This document shows positions 43,295 through 52,130 of a DNA stretch of 64,000 bases, piece by piece. This stretch comes from Actinacidiphila yanglinensis (GTDB taxonomy: Bacteria > Actinomycetota > Actinomycetes > Streptomycetales > Streptomycetaceae): positions 124,001 through 188,000 of the forward strand of contig NZ_FNVU01000013.1 in NCBI RefSeq assembly GCF_900107965.1. The letters are read 5' to 3'. The notes beneath the pieces are model-generated. The model was not told the origin of the DNA, searched no databases, and saw only the letters and a program-made list of their open reading frames with translations. The position numbers and the translations under genes are program-made. The number at the start of each line of letters is the position of its first letter. The first letter of the stretch is position 1.

Positions 43295-44122
43295 ATGAGG
43301 GGCCCTATGCCATCCGGGGACGCGTCGTCGAGCACCAGGATCGACGTGACGGTGCCGAGCGTGGCCCGGATGTACGACTACCTGCTGGACGGCAAGGACA
43401 ACTACCCGGCCGACCGCACCGCCACCGACCAGCTGCTGGAGCAGGTGCCGAGCATGAAGGTGCTCGCGCTGAACAACCGTCACTTCCTGCGCCGGGTGGT
43501 GCGGGTGCTCGCCGAGGACTACGGCATCCGGCAGTTCGTCGACCACGGCTCCGGGTTCCCGACCCAGGACAACGTGCACGAGATCGCCCAGCGCGTCCAC
43601 CCCGACGCCCGCGTGGTCTACGCCGACAACGACCCGCTGGTGCTGGCCCACGGCCGGGTGCTGCTGGAGCAGAACGACAACACCGCGGTGATCCAGGCCG
43701 ACTTCCGGGACACCGCGAGCGTCTGGGACAGCCCCGAGGTGGCCCGGCTGATCGACCCGGGCGAGCCGGTCGCCGCCCTGTTCGTGTCGGTGCTGCACTG
43801 CGTGAAGGCCGGCGACGACCCGGCGGGCGTCGTGCACCGCGTCCGCGACCGGCTGCCGGCCGGAAGCTGCCTGGTGGTCTGCCAGCTGGTCAGCGAGGAC
43901 GCCGAAGTGCGGCGCGGCGTCACGGAGTTCATGGACTGCTCCACCGGCGGGCAGTGGGGCGAGGTGCGCCGGGAGAGCGATCTGCTGGAGTACCTGGACG
44001 GCACCGAGATCCTGCCGCCCGGCCTGGTCGAGGTCTCCACCTGGCGCGCGGACAGCGACCTCGCACCGCTCCAACCCAGCTTCGAGTGGATCGAGTTCGG
44101 CGGGGTCGGCCGGATCGGCTGA
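43295..44122 (+). CDS. DUF574 SAM-dependent methyltransferase
   Basis: 275 residues from ATG 43295 (AAGGA upstream; the next ATG at 43307 is possible). 'SVARMYDYLLDGKDNYPADR' is the hallmark N-terminus of the actinobacterial DUF574 family, followed by the SAM site 'QFVDHGSGFPTQDNVHE' and 'VVYADNDPLVLAHGR'. These proteins are abundant in streptomycetes, often beside XRE/DUF397 pairs as here. Their substrates are unknown. Confidence 0.9.
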   Translation: MRGPMPSGDASSSTRIDVTVPSVARMYDYLLDGKDNYPADRTATDQLLEQVPSMKVLALNNRHFLRRVVRVLAEDYGIRQFVDHGSGFPTQDNVHEIAQRVHPDARVVYADNDPLVLAHGRVLLEQNDNTAVIQADFRDTASVWDSPEVARLIDPGEPVAALFVSVLHCVKAGDDPAGVVHRVRDRLPAGSCLVVCQLVSEDAEVRRGVTEFMDCSTGGQWGEVRRESDLLEYLDGTEILPPGLVEVSTWRADSDLAPLQPSFEWIEFGGVGRIG

Positions 44123-44165
44123 TGCGCACCGCCGACCGCTCGTCCGTGTCCGCGCCGCGGCCCGG

Positions 44166-45068
44166 TCACGTGTAGCGCCGCAGCGCCTCCTCCAGCAGCG
44201 TCCGGCTCTCCGCCGGGGTCGCCGCGACCGCGCTGAGCTCGTCCAGCGCCGCGCGGTAGCGGTCCAGGTCCTCCAGCCGGTCGAGGTACACCGCGCTGGT
44301 CATGTGCTCCAGGTACACGACGTCGGGAAGGAAGCCCTGCGCGAACCGCAGGTAGGTGACCGCGGCGCCCGGGGTCGCGGCGGCACTGGCCTCGTAGGAG
44401 GCGACCTGGAGGCGAACGCCCGGCTGCCGGAGGACCTCCAGCAGGTACCCGAGCTGGTCCCGCATCACCTGCGCGCCGCCTACCGGGCGGTACAGCACGC
44501 CCTCGTCGATCATCACCCACAGCACCGGGGCGCCCGGCTCGCTCATCCGGCGCTGCCGCTCCAGCCGCAACTCCACCCGCTGGTCGACCTCTTCGGGCGG
44601 CGCCAGCCGGTGGCCGCTGAGCACGACGGCCCGCGCGTACGCGGGCGTCTGGAGCAGGCCGGGCACGAACTGGTTCTCGTAGGTGCGGATCACGTGCGCG
44701 TCGCGTTCCAGGCCGATGAGCTGCTGTAGCCAGTCCGGGACCACCTCGCCGTACTGCTGCCACCAGTCGGGGCGGGCGGAACGTTCCACCATCGACGCGA
44801 TCTGGGCGCGTTCGCGCGGGTCGGCGCCGTAGAGGGTCAGCAGCTCGTCGACGTCGCGTACCTTGAGGTTGACGTGCGCCGTCTCCATCCGGCTGATCTT
44901 GGAGGCGTGCGCCCGGATGTGCCGGCCCGCGGCGACCGGGCTGATGCAGCGGCTCTCCCGCAGCGCCCGCAGATAGCTGCCCAGCACGCGGGCCATCGCC
45001 TTGGCGCCCATGTCCGGGCGCCGTTCGAGAAGCTGTATGGGCGGGACGAGCTGCGGCGCGGCTGGCAT
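44166..45068 (-). CDS. XRE-family regulator with DUF5753 (Scr1-like)
   Basis: 300 residues from ATG 45068 (GGGAG 6 bases upstream). The N-terminal helix-turn-helix ('LGSYLRALRESRCISPVAAGRHI') is followed by a DUF5753 domain ('ENQFVPGLLQTPAYARAV', 'RLERQRRM', 'VLEHMTSAVYLD'). In streptomycetes these proteins pair with small DUF397 partners and influence development and antibiotic production. The DUF397 gene lies just upstream on the same strand. Confidence 0.9.
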   Translation of the reverse strand: MPAAPQLVPPIQLLERRPDMGAKAMARVLGSYLRALRESRCISPVAAGRHIRAHASKISRMETAHVNLKVRDVDELLTLYGADPRERAQIASMVERSARPDWWQQYGEVVPDWLQQLIGLERDAHVIRTYENQFVPGLLQTPAYARAVVLSGHRLAPPEEVDQRVELRLERQRRMSEPGAPVLWVMIDEGVLYRPVGGAQVMRDQLGYLLEVLRQPGVRLQVASYEASAAATPGAAVTYLRFAQGFLPDVVYLEHMTSAVYLDRLEDLDRYRAALDELSAVAATPAESRTLLEEALRRYT

Positions 45069-45181
45069 ACGGGCTCCCAACTGGTACGGGACGGACCAGT
45101 ATGGCACCCGGGGCGGCTTCTGGGCTGCCCGCCGGAGGACACCGGCGGGCAGCTCCGCTCCGCACGGCCGCCGAGCCGGCG

Positions 45182-45418
45182 TCAGCCGGTGTAACCGTCG
45201 AAGTCGCCGTCCTTGGCGCCCTGGACGAACGCGGTGATCTCGGCGCGGGTGTAGACGAGCGCGGGCCCGTCCGGATGGCGGGAGTTGCGCACCGCCACCC
45301 CGCCGTCCGGCAGCGCGGCCACCTCCACACAGTTCCCGCTCTGGTTGCTGCGCCCGCTCTTGGTCCACCGCACCCCGGGGATCGAACTGGCCCGCACCCC
45401 GTTCTCGAACTGCTGCAT
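45182..45418 (-). CDS. DUF397 partner protein
   Basis: 78 residues from ATG 45418 (AAGGAG upstream). Typical DUF397 pattern: 'VRWTKSGRSNQSGNCVEVA', 'VAVRNSRHPDGPAL' and 'FVQGAKDGDFD'. It probably binds the adjacent XRE regulator; pairs of this sort are antitoxin-like or anti-regulator modules (Scr2/Scr1). Confidence 0.92.
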   Translation of the reverse strand: MQQFENGVRASSIPGVRWTKSGRSNQSGNCVEVAALPDGGVAVRNSRHPDGPALVYTRAEITAFVQGAKDGDFDGYTG

Positions 45419-45760
45419 TCCGCATCGCTCCTTCGTGGGTAGGGGGGCGAGCGCAGGGTGACACTCGCGCACCGGGAGTCACGATAGTGAGCGAACTCCC
45501 CTGCGCGCAGCGGCTGGTGCAATTCCCGATGCAATTGCAAAGCCGGCTCGGAGTCGCGGTAGTGTCGGTCGGGCGCGGTACCGATCGGCGTGCACGCGGC
45601 GCCCCCGCTCACGGTGCGGACTCGTGCCGGACCCGGGCGGTGCAGCTCAGTGGGCCGCAGTGCCCCGGTGGTCACCGGCCGGAACGTGTGCGGCAGTTGC
45701 ACGACCGTACGGGGGTCGTACAACTGCCGCGCGCGACGGGTGCCGGCCGCGCCGCGTTCC
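45419..45760. other. Intergenic region upstream of the DUF397/XRE pair
   Basis: About 340 bases with no gene. It holds the leftward promoter of the DUF397/XRE pair and a repeated TGCAATT (45518, 45530), the second within the palindrome TGCAATTGCA, a possible binding site. The rest shows nothing recognisable. Confidence 0.4.
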
Positions 45761-47980
45761 TCAGTCCGCCCGGCGTACCTCGATCAGCAGTGCCTGGCCG
45801 GGGTTGAGCGTCGGCATCGGCAGCCCGGCCGTCGCCAGCACCGCGCCCGGCAGGGCGACCCAGCCCGCGAGCGCCCCGGTCAGCCAGGCCGGCCCGGAGC
45901 TCTGGTGCAGCGACGGCAGGCCGAGGTCGGTGCGCACCCGCACCTCGTAGCGGCTGTCGGCGGCCAGGCCCGGCAGCGGCACCCGGCCGTACTGCCCCTC
46001 CGCGGAGGTCTCCGTGCGCGCCCAGCAGTACAGCGCCTGGGAGCCGTCGCGGGCGACCACGCCGTGCAGCAGCCGCGCGTCCGCGTCCGGGTCACCGGGG
46101 GCGGCCAGGTCGGCGCGGACCGTGCGGCCGCCGTGCAGCAGCGGCCGCAGCTCGCGGTACATCGCGGTCCACGCGGTGATCGTGGCCAGTTCCTCCGGGC
46201 TGCAGGCGGTGAGGTCCTGCTCGATGCCCGCGTGCCCGAACAGCGCGGTGGCCAGCCGGAAGGTGTCCGCGGTGAGCCGGCCCGTGGTGTGGGCGGGCGA
46301 CGGCCCGAAGTGCGCGCCGACCAGTTCGGGCGGCAGCAGCTGCCCGGTCCAGCGCTGGATCGCCTGCCGCTCCACCGGGTCGTTGCAGTCCGACGCCCAC
46401 ACCCGGTCGGTACGGGCGAGGATGCCGAGGTCGACCCGGCCGCCGCCGCTGGCGCAGCTCTCGATCTCCAGCCCGGGGTGGCGCTCCTTGAGCGTGTCCA
46501 GCAGCCGGTACAGCGCCTCCACCTGGCCGTGCGAGACCGGGCGGTCCGCGCTGCCGTGCACCGCCTCGTGCAGCTCCCGGTTGTGGTCCCACTTCAGGTA
46601 CGCGATGGGGTAGTCCGTCACCAGCGCGTCCAGACTCCGCAGCAGGTACGCCCACGCGTCGGGGTGGGTGAGGTCCAGCGCGTACTGGTTGCGCGCGGTC
46701 GGGCCGAGGCCGGACGCCGGGCCGAGCACCCAGTCGGGGTGCGCGCGGGCCAGGTCGGAGTCGAGGTTGACCATCTCCGGCTCGACCCACAGCCCGAACT
46801 CCATGCCGAGCGCCCGCACATGCTCGGCGAGCGGGGTCAGCCCCTGCGGCCACACCACCGGGTCCACGCTCCAGTCGCCCAGGCCGGCGTTGTCGGCGCG
46901 GCGTCCGGCGAACCAGCCGTCGTCCAGCACGAACCGCTCGACGCCGACCTCGGCGGCCTTGTCGGCCAGCCGCAGCAGCCGGTCCAGGTCGTGGTCGAAG
47001 TACACCGCCTCCCAGCTGTTGAGCAGCAGCGGGCGCGGGGTGGCCGGATGCTGCGGGCGGGCCCGCAGCAGGGTGTGGAAGCGGTCGGCGAGACCGTCGA
47101 GGCCCTCGGCGGACCAGGCGAACCAGCTCACCGGGGTGCGGTAGGACTCGCCGGGTGCGAGCCGGATCTCGCCGGCGCGCAGCAGCTCGCCGCCGCCGAG
47201 GACCGCGGCGTGCACGCCCGCGCCCTCCGGCAGCTGCTCGGCGAGGTAGCGCTGGTCGCCGCTCCACCCGACGTGCACGCCCCACACCTCGCCCGAGCGG
47301 AACCCGAAGCCGGGGGTGCCGACGGTCAGCAGGTACGGCGAGTCGACGCCGGGCTTGCCGCGCCTGACCTCGCGGGAGTGCGTGCCGTGGCCCAGCGGGC
47401 GGCGCTGCGGGGTGCGTTCGCGGCTCCACTTGCCGGTGAAGTCGAGGATCTCGGTGGCCCGGCGCGGCAGCGGCAGCAGGGTGAGGGCCTGCGCGAGGTC
47501 GTACGGCGCCGGGTCGGCCGCGGTGCCGGTCGCGTCGGCGGCGCGGCGGGCGAGGTCGGCGTGGACGCCGAGCACGCCGGAGGGGTCCAGCCGGTAGGTG
47601 ACGGTGACGTCGAGGCCGGCCCCGGCATCGGTCATCTCCAGGGTCAGCTCGCCGCCTCCGCCGGGGTCCTGGCGGTGCGCGACCGACGCGGTGGACAGCC
47701 GGGGGGCGCCGCTGCCGCCGCCGAGGTGGCCGTGGTGCGCGGGGGTGCCGGACCAGCCGTCGGCCTCGGTGGGCCACACCGTGAAGCGGCGCTGGAGCTC
47801 CAGTGCGTTGTTGAGCACCGCGGGCTCCGCGGTCAGGCTCAGCGCGGCCTGGTCCGCGGCGGTGAGGTCGCCGAGGTCGGCCCCCCAGTGCAGGACTCGG
47901 GGCACCGGCTCGGTGAGTTCCACGACGAAGCTGGTGCCGGCCGCGCGCAGGGCGACGGTCGAGACCGGGGAGCTGGACAT
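45761..47980 (-). CDS. GH36 alpha-galactosidase, second copy
   Basis: 739 residues, no signal peptide, AAGGA 10 bases before ATG 47980. GH36 motifs: 'VLDDGWF', 'GLWVEPEMV', nucleophile Asp465 in 'KWDHNR', 'ESCASGGGR', and acid/base region 'WASDCNDP'. It is only distantly similar to the first GH36 (KWDMNR, SDN type) and belongs to a different subgroup, so its preferred substrates probably differ. It follows the secreted GH27 gene on the same strand. Confidence 0.92.
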   Translation of the reverse strand: MSSSPVSTVALRAAGTSFVVELTEPVPRVLHWGADLGDLTAADQAALSLTAEPAVLNNALELQRRFTVWPTEADGWSGTPAHHGHLGGGSGAPRLSTASVAHRQDPGGGGELTLEMTDAGAGLDVTVTYRLDPSGVLGVHADLARRAADATGTAADPAPYDLAQALTLLPLPRRATEILDFTGKWSRERTPQRRPLGHGTHSREVRRGKPGVDSPYLLTVGTPGFGFRSGEVWGVHVGWSGDQRYLAEQLPEGAGVHAAVLGGGELLRAGEIRLAPGESYRTPVSWFAWSAEGLDGLADRFHTLLRARPQHPATPRPLLLNSWEAVYFDHDLDRLLRLADKAAEVGVERFVLDDGWFAGRRADNAGLGDWSVDPVVWPQGLTPLAEHVRALGMEFGLWVEPEMVNLDSDLARAHPDWVLGPASGLGPTARNQYALDLTHPDAWAYLLRSLDALVTDYPIAYLKWDHNRELHEAVHGSADRPVSHGQVEALYRLLDTLKERHPGLEIESCASGGGRVDLGILARTDRVWASDCNDPVERQAIQRWTGQLLPPELVGAHFGPSPAHTTGRLTADTFRLATALFGHAGIEQDLTACSPEELATITAWTAMYRELRPLLHGGRTVRADLAAPGDPDADARLLHGVVARDGSQALYCWARTETSAEGQYGRVPLPGLAADSRYEVRVRTDLGLPSLHQSSGPAWLTGALAGWVALPGAVLATAGLPMPTLNPGQALLIEVRRAD

Positions 47981-48024
47981 GCGGGGGTCCTTCCGGGAAA
48001 CGGGTTCGGAGGCCGAACCGGCGC

Positions 48025-48052
48025 GATGGCCCGGCCGGGTGGCCGGGCCATC
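48025..48052 (-). terminator. Hairpin between the GH27 and GH36 genes
   Basis: A 12-bp perfect stem (GATGGCCCGGCC with GGCCGGGCCATC) and a GGGT loop lie 80 bases past the GH27 stop and 45 bases before the GH36 start. It may end the GH27 message or partly attenuate readthrough into GH36. Confidence 0.65.
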
Positions 48053-48132
48053 GCCTGTTCGTATCAGATGCCGCTGGGAGCCGGCTGAGCCCGGTGGGCG
48101 ATCAGCCGGCGGCCGTCATGGCCGGTCACGGC

Positions 48133-50283
48133 TCAGACGGTGATCCTGTCGATGTCGGAGGCGTAGTCGGTGGGGTTGCCGAAGCCGATGGTGTTGGCCC
48201 CCGCCTTGAGGTGGACCGGGACGGTCACCGACTGGGCGGCGCCCCAGTTGTTGTCGTTGCTCCCGGCCAGCGGCAGCTGGAAGGACGTGCCGTCCACGGT
48301 GATCACGATGGTGCGGCCGGAGGAGCCGTCCGCGTAGTCGAGCCGCATCAGGTAGGTGCCGTCGGCGGGCGCGGTGACGCCGTTGACGGTCAGCGTGTTG
48401 CCGGTGCCGCCGAGGTTGCCGACCTTCTTGCCGCCGGAGCAGCCCGCGCAGTCCGCGATGCTCGCGCCGCCCGAGAGGGTGTTGCCCGGCGCCTCGGCCT
48501 CGTACGCGACCGGTCCCGTCGCGGCCGGTGTGGTGACCGCGACCGCCTTGCTGGGCGCGGAGGTCCGGCCGTGCGCGTCGTGGGCGACGACGGTGAAGGA
48601 GTGCCCGGCGCCGGCGGTCAGGCCGGTGACGGTGGCGGTGGTGCCGCTGGTCGCGACGGCCTTGCGGCCGTCGGCGTAGACGGTGTAGCCGGTCGCGGTG
48701 ACCTTGCCGGTGTTCACCGCGTCCCAGGCCAGCGAGACGCTGGACGCGGTGGAGGCGGTGCCGTGCACGGCCAGCGGGGTGCCCGGGGCGGCGGCGGTGC
48801 CCGCCGGGGTGATGGTGAACAGCCGGGAGCCGTGCGAGGGCAGGTTTTCGGTGATCTTGCCGCCGGCGGAGCCGAGGTTCTTGTGGCTCCACAGGTCGCG
48901 CACCGACGCCTTGCCGGTGATGCCCAGGTCGGAGAAGTCGGCGGTGACGTTCGCCGCGTCCGAACCGAGGTTGAACAGCGCCACGGTGTAACTGCCGTCG
49001 GCGTTGCGGGCGTACCAGGTCTGCTGGTCGGTGGACTGGCTGACCGGCTTGGCCGGGTGGCCGGCCTGGTCGACCGCGATGACCTCGTCGTTGGTCAGCA
49101 GCGACAGGCCGTACGAGTCGAGCTTGGTGAGGTCGTCGCCGGTGTAGAGCGGCGCGGACTCGATCGCCCACAGGGTCTCGTAGCTCTGCCGCTCGGTGTC
49201 GGTCAGGCCGTCCAGCGCGCCGTCACCGACGTCGAGGGAGTCGAGGTTGTTCCAGTGGCCGGGACCGGCGTCGGGGATCCACTGGACGACGTCGTTCCAC
49301 CGCTGCTTGACCGAGTTGTTCCAGGTGGCGAGGGTGTCGCAGTAGCACTCGACGTCGGTGTCGACCCGCCAGCCGTTGGCGTTCGCCTTCCAGGTGGCCG
49401 CCTGGGTGTGGCTCAGCGACCACGACAGGGTGAGCTGGATCGGGCGGCCGGTGCGCTGCAGCGCGGCGTGCCAGGCCTGGACGTCGGGGATGTTGTCGTG
49501 GGCGGCGTCGCCCTGGCCCGAGCCCGGCCCGACACCGTCGATCTTGAGGAAGTCCACGCCCCACGAGGCGAGTTCCGAGGCGACGGAGTTGATGTACTGC
49601 TGCGCGCAGGGGGTGGAGAAGTCCATCTGGTAGGACACGTTGTCCCAGCCGCTGGTCTTGCGCAGGTCGGGGTAGACCAGGTCCTTGGTGGTGCAGCCCG
49701 GGGCCCCGTAGACCGGTGTCTTCCCGTCGTTGTAGGCGTCGATGTAGAGGCCGACCGCCAGGTAGAGGCCGAACTTCAGCCCCTTCTTGTGCAGTTGGTC
49801 GCCCACGTACTTCATGCCGTGCGGGAACTTCGTCGCGTCGGGGATCGGGCGCCCGAAGCTGTCGGAGGTGTTGTGGCCGTCGGCGTCGACATTCCAGCCC
49901 GCGTCGACGTTGACGTAGTCGTAGCCGTGCGACTTGAGCTTCGAGGCCACCACGTCGGCCTGCTGGAGGACGTGGCCCTCGGTCAGCCACGCTTCGCCGC
50001 CGTAGCCGGGGGCGTTGGTGGACTCCAGGCTCCAACTGCTCCAGCCCATGTACGGCTTGTCGGCGAGTACGGTCGCCGGCTTGCTGGTGGCGGATGCCTG
50101 CACGGAAGTCGAGGCGGAGGCGGTGGCGCTGTGCGCGGCCGCCGGTGCGGCCGAGGCCGCCGCGGGCACGGCGAGCGCGGCGGTGACCGCGCCGGCGGCA
50201 GTGGCGGCAAGAAGGGCGAGCATGCCGGTACGGCGCTGCCGCCCGGAACGCGGGTGTCGTAGGAGTCCTGCCGGACGGGCCAT
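48133..50283 (-). CDS. Secreted GH27 glycosidase with Fn3 and CBM domains
   Basis: 716 residues from ATG 50283 (GGAG upstream). An Arg-rich start and hydrophobic core (about 22-45) form a Sec signal. The GH27 barrel shows 'KPYMGWSSWSLES', 'VNVDAGW', nucleophile Asp249 in 'VDFLKIDG', and 'WRVDTDVECY' with the likely acid/base. A beta-sandwich, a fibronectin-III repeat (about 480-565) and a C-terminal CBM35/CBM6-like module ('YEAEAPGNTLSGGA', 'IDRITV') follow. Alpha-galactosidase is the usual activity, but some Streptomyces GH27 enzymes of this layout cleave beta-L-arabinopyranosides. It is divergent from a ROK regulator. Confidence 0.9.
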   Translation of the reverse strand: MARPAGLLRHPRSGRQRRTGMLALLAATAAGAVTAALAVPAAASAAPAAAHSATASASTSVQASATSKPATVLADKPYMGWSSWSLESTNAPGYGGEAWLTEGHVLQQADVVASKLKSHGYDYVNVDAGWNVDADGHNTSDSFGRPIPDATKFPHGMKYVGDQLHKKGLKFGLYLAVGLYIDAYNDGKTPVYGAPGCTTKDLVYPDLRKTSGWDNVSYQMDFSTPCAQQYINSVASELASWGVDFLKIDGVGPGSGQGDAAHDNIPDVQAWHAALQRTGRPIQLTLSWSLSHTQAATWKANANGWRVDTDVECYCDTLATWNNSVKQRWNDVVQWIPDAGPGHWNNLDSLDVGDGALDGLTDTERQSYETLWAIESAPLYTGDDLTKLDSYGLSLLTNDEVIAVDQAGHPAKPVSQSTDQQTWYARNADGSYTVALFNLGSDAANVTADFSDLGITGKASVRDLWSHKNLGSAGGKITENLPSHGSRLFTITPAGTAAAPGTPLAVHGTASTASSVSLAWDAVNTGKVTATGYTVYADGRKAVATSGTTATVTGLTAGAGHSFTVVAHDAHGRTSAPSKAVAVTTPAATGPVAYEAEAPGNTLSGGASIADCAGCSGGKKVGNLGGTGNTLTVNGVTAPADGTYLMRLDYADGSSGRTIVITVDGTSFQLPLAGSNDNNWGAAQSVTVPVHLKAGANTIGFGNPTDYASDIDRITV

Positions 50284-50433
50284 GGGTTGTACTCCATCCC
50301 GGCTTCGCGGCGCGCGGGGTACGGCGGGCCCGGTCGGACCACGCCGAGTCGGCGCAGGTCGGCCGCCTGGAATCGGAGGGGTGTGCACCGCGGAAGGGGC
50401 AGGTCCCAGCCGCCCCGACCGCGGGATGCGCCG

Positions 50434-50463
50434 AATCTAGTCAGGGTTTCCTTCCACCGTCAA
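50434..50463 (-). promoter_or_regulatory. Leftward promoter of the GH27/GH36 locus
   Basis: TTGACG (complement of 50458-50463), an 18-base spacer and TAGATT (complement of 50434-50439), ending about 150 bases before the GH27 start. Confidence 0.55.
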
Positions 50464-50707
50464 CATATTCGACGAGGGAAGCGGCGGCGGACGCACGGAG
50501 GCGTTCGGCGGGCCGCCGCCTGCGGTTCCCGGTGGTTCCGAGCGCTCCTCCGGCTGTCCGACCGCTGTCCGACCGCTGCGTGCGCGCCATCTGACCGCCG
50601 TCCGACCGCCGGACGCCCGTCACGGAACCGGCCACGCGCCCGCCGCCCGCGCCCCTGCTCGCCCCCCGGCCCGCCCGCTTCACAGCCACGGCGGGATCCG
50701 CCCGGAA

Positions 50708-50744
50708 GCTTTCTTCGTTTCCCATGGAAATGTATCGTTTCGGT
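50708..50744. promoter_or_regulatory. Overlapping palindromes before the ROK gene
   Basis: TTTCC-CAT-GGAAA and GAAA-TGTATCG-TTTC overlap in a short AT-rich patch directly before the ROK start. They may be the operator of the ROK regulator. The first in-frame ATG (50724) lies inside them, which argues for the ATG at 50745 as the true start. Confidence 0.45.
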
Positions 50745-51905
50745 ATGACGCTCGCCGATCAACCGCCCGCGGCGGCCCTGGTCTTCCAGACCCTCCTGGT
50801 CCAGGGCCCGTTGACCCGCGCCGAGGTCGGCCGCAGGACCGGCCTGTCGCCGGGCGCGGTCACCAAGGTGGCCAACCCGCTGCTGGCGGACGGCTGGATC
50901 GCCGAACTCGGCCGGCCCGCCGAGGCCGCCGAACGGGCCTCCGGCCGCCCGGCCGTACCGATCGCGGTCCGCGCCGAGCGGGCCCGCTTCGTCGGGGTGA
51001 AGGTCACCGGGGACGAGCTGATCGGCGTGCTCGCCGACCTGACCGCGCGCCCGCTCGTCACCGGCCGGGCCGCGCTGCGCTCCCGCGACGTGGGCACCGT
51101 GGTCCTGGCCATCGCCCGGCTCGTCGCCGGGCTGCGCGCCGACGCGGGCGCGGAGCGCGACGGCGACGTGCACAGCATCGGCGTCACCATCTCGGGGGAC
51201 GTCGACGGGCAGACCGGCATCGTGCAGTACTCCCCCTTCCTCGACTGGCGCCGGGTCCCCCTCGCCCGGCTGGTGGAGGACGCCACGGGCACCCCGACGG
51301 TGATCGAGAACGACGTCCGCGCCCTCACCGTCGCCGAGCAGTGGTTCGGCGCGGGGGTCGGGCTGTCCTCCTTCGCGCTGGTCACCGTCGGCGCCGGGAT
51401 CGGCTGCGGCATCTCGATCGGCGGGCGCGTGGTGTCCGGCGCGCACGGGGTGTCAGGTGAGGTCGGGCACCTCCCGGTCGGCGGCACCGACCGGGTGTGC
51501 ACCTGCGGCAACACCGGCTGCGTGGAGGCGCTCGCCTCCAGCCACGCGATCACCGAGCAGGCCCGGGAGGCGGCCGGCGACCCCGCTCTCACCATGGCCG
51601 GCGCGGCCCGCCTCGCTCACGGCGGCCACCGCGAGGTGCGCGCCGTCTTCACCCGGGCCGGCCACGCGATGGGCCTCGCCCTGGCCACGGTCGCCAACCT
51701 CATCGGCCCCGAGCGGATCATCATCTCGGGCGAGGGCGTCTCCTCCTACGACCTCTACGAGGACCAGATCCGCTCGACCTTCGCCACCCGGGCGTTCGGT
51801 GCGGCGGCCGACTGCGACCTGCTGGTCCGCCCGCTGCCCTTCGAGGAGTGGGCGCGGGGCGGCGCGGCGGTGGCGGCGCAGCGGCTCTTCGCCCCACCGA
51901 AGTGA
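50745..51905 (+). CDS. ROK-family transcriptional regulator
   Basis: 386 residues from ATG 50745. An N-terminal winged helix ('LTRAEVGRRTGLSPGAVTKVANPLL') precedes a ROK sugar-kinase-like domain with 'GVTISGDVDG', the zinc motif 'CTCGNTGCVE' and 'GVSGEVGHLPVG'. Unlike some regulators that have lost it, the zinc site is intact, so sugar binding is likely. Its divergent position suggests it represses the GH27/GH36 pair in response to a released sugar. Confidence 0.9.
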   Translation: MTLADQPPAAALVFQTLLVQGPLTRAEVGRRTGLSPGAVTKVANPLLADGWIAELGRPAEAAERASGRPAVPIAVRAERARFVGVKVTGDELIGVLADLTARPLVTGRAALRSRDVGTVVLAIARLVAGLRADAGAERDGDVHSIGVTISGDVDGQTGIVQYSPFLDWRRVPLARLVEDATGTPTVIENDVRALTVAEQWFGAGVGLSSFALVTVGAGIGCGISIGGRVVSGAHGVSGEVGHLPVGGTDRVCTCGNTGCVEALASSHAITEQAREAAGDPALTMAGAARLAHGGHREVRAVFTRAGHAMGLALATVANLIGPERIIISGEGVSSYDLYEDQIRSTFATRAFGAAADCDLLVRPLPFEEWARGGAAVAAQRLFAPPK

Positions 51906-51949
51906 CGGTCGCACCGGAGGGGCCCCTGCCGGTCCGCTACGATCACGGC

Positions 51950-51988
51950 ATGTGCTGCTGTGCTCCCATGACGACGACCGCCGCTTAG
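51950..51988 (+). CDS. 12-codon poly-cysteine leader peptide
   Basis: ATG at 51950 encodes MCCCAPMTTTAA and stops at TAG 51986. Three consecutive Cys codons follow the start. TACGAT (51938-51943) is a good -10 box placing transcription start at the ATG, so the message would be leaderless. Poly-Cys upstream ORFs that sense charged tRNA-Cys are known in mycobacteria. A structured RNA begins 1 base after the stop. No direct evidence of translation. Confidence 0.55.
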   Translation: MCCCAPMTTTAA

Positions 51989-51989
51989 C

Positions 51990-52060
51990 GGCGGTACCGC
52001 GGTTCCCGAACCGCGGCCATTGCCTGCCCCCTCATGGGGGCAGTGCGGGGGCGTACCGCC
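51990..52060 (+). ncRNA. Predicted three-way-junction leader RNA
   Basis: GGCGGTAC (51990-51997) pairs with GTACCGCC (52053-52060), closing a junction with two hairpins: CGCGGTTC with GAACCGCG (51998-52015) and CTGCCCCC-TCAT-GGGGGCAG (52024-52043). All stems are perfect. Placed between the poly-Cys ORF and the P-loop gene, it could be an attenuator whose folding depends on ribosome position. I do not recognise it as a known riboswitch class. Confidence 0.5.
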
Positions 52061-52130
52061 GGATCAGTGTCCTGCCGGCAGTCACTCATACACCTGTGAT
52101 GCCGGGTCGTCCCGCCTGATCAGGGAAGTC

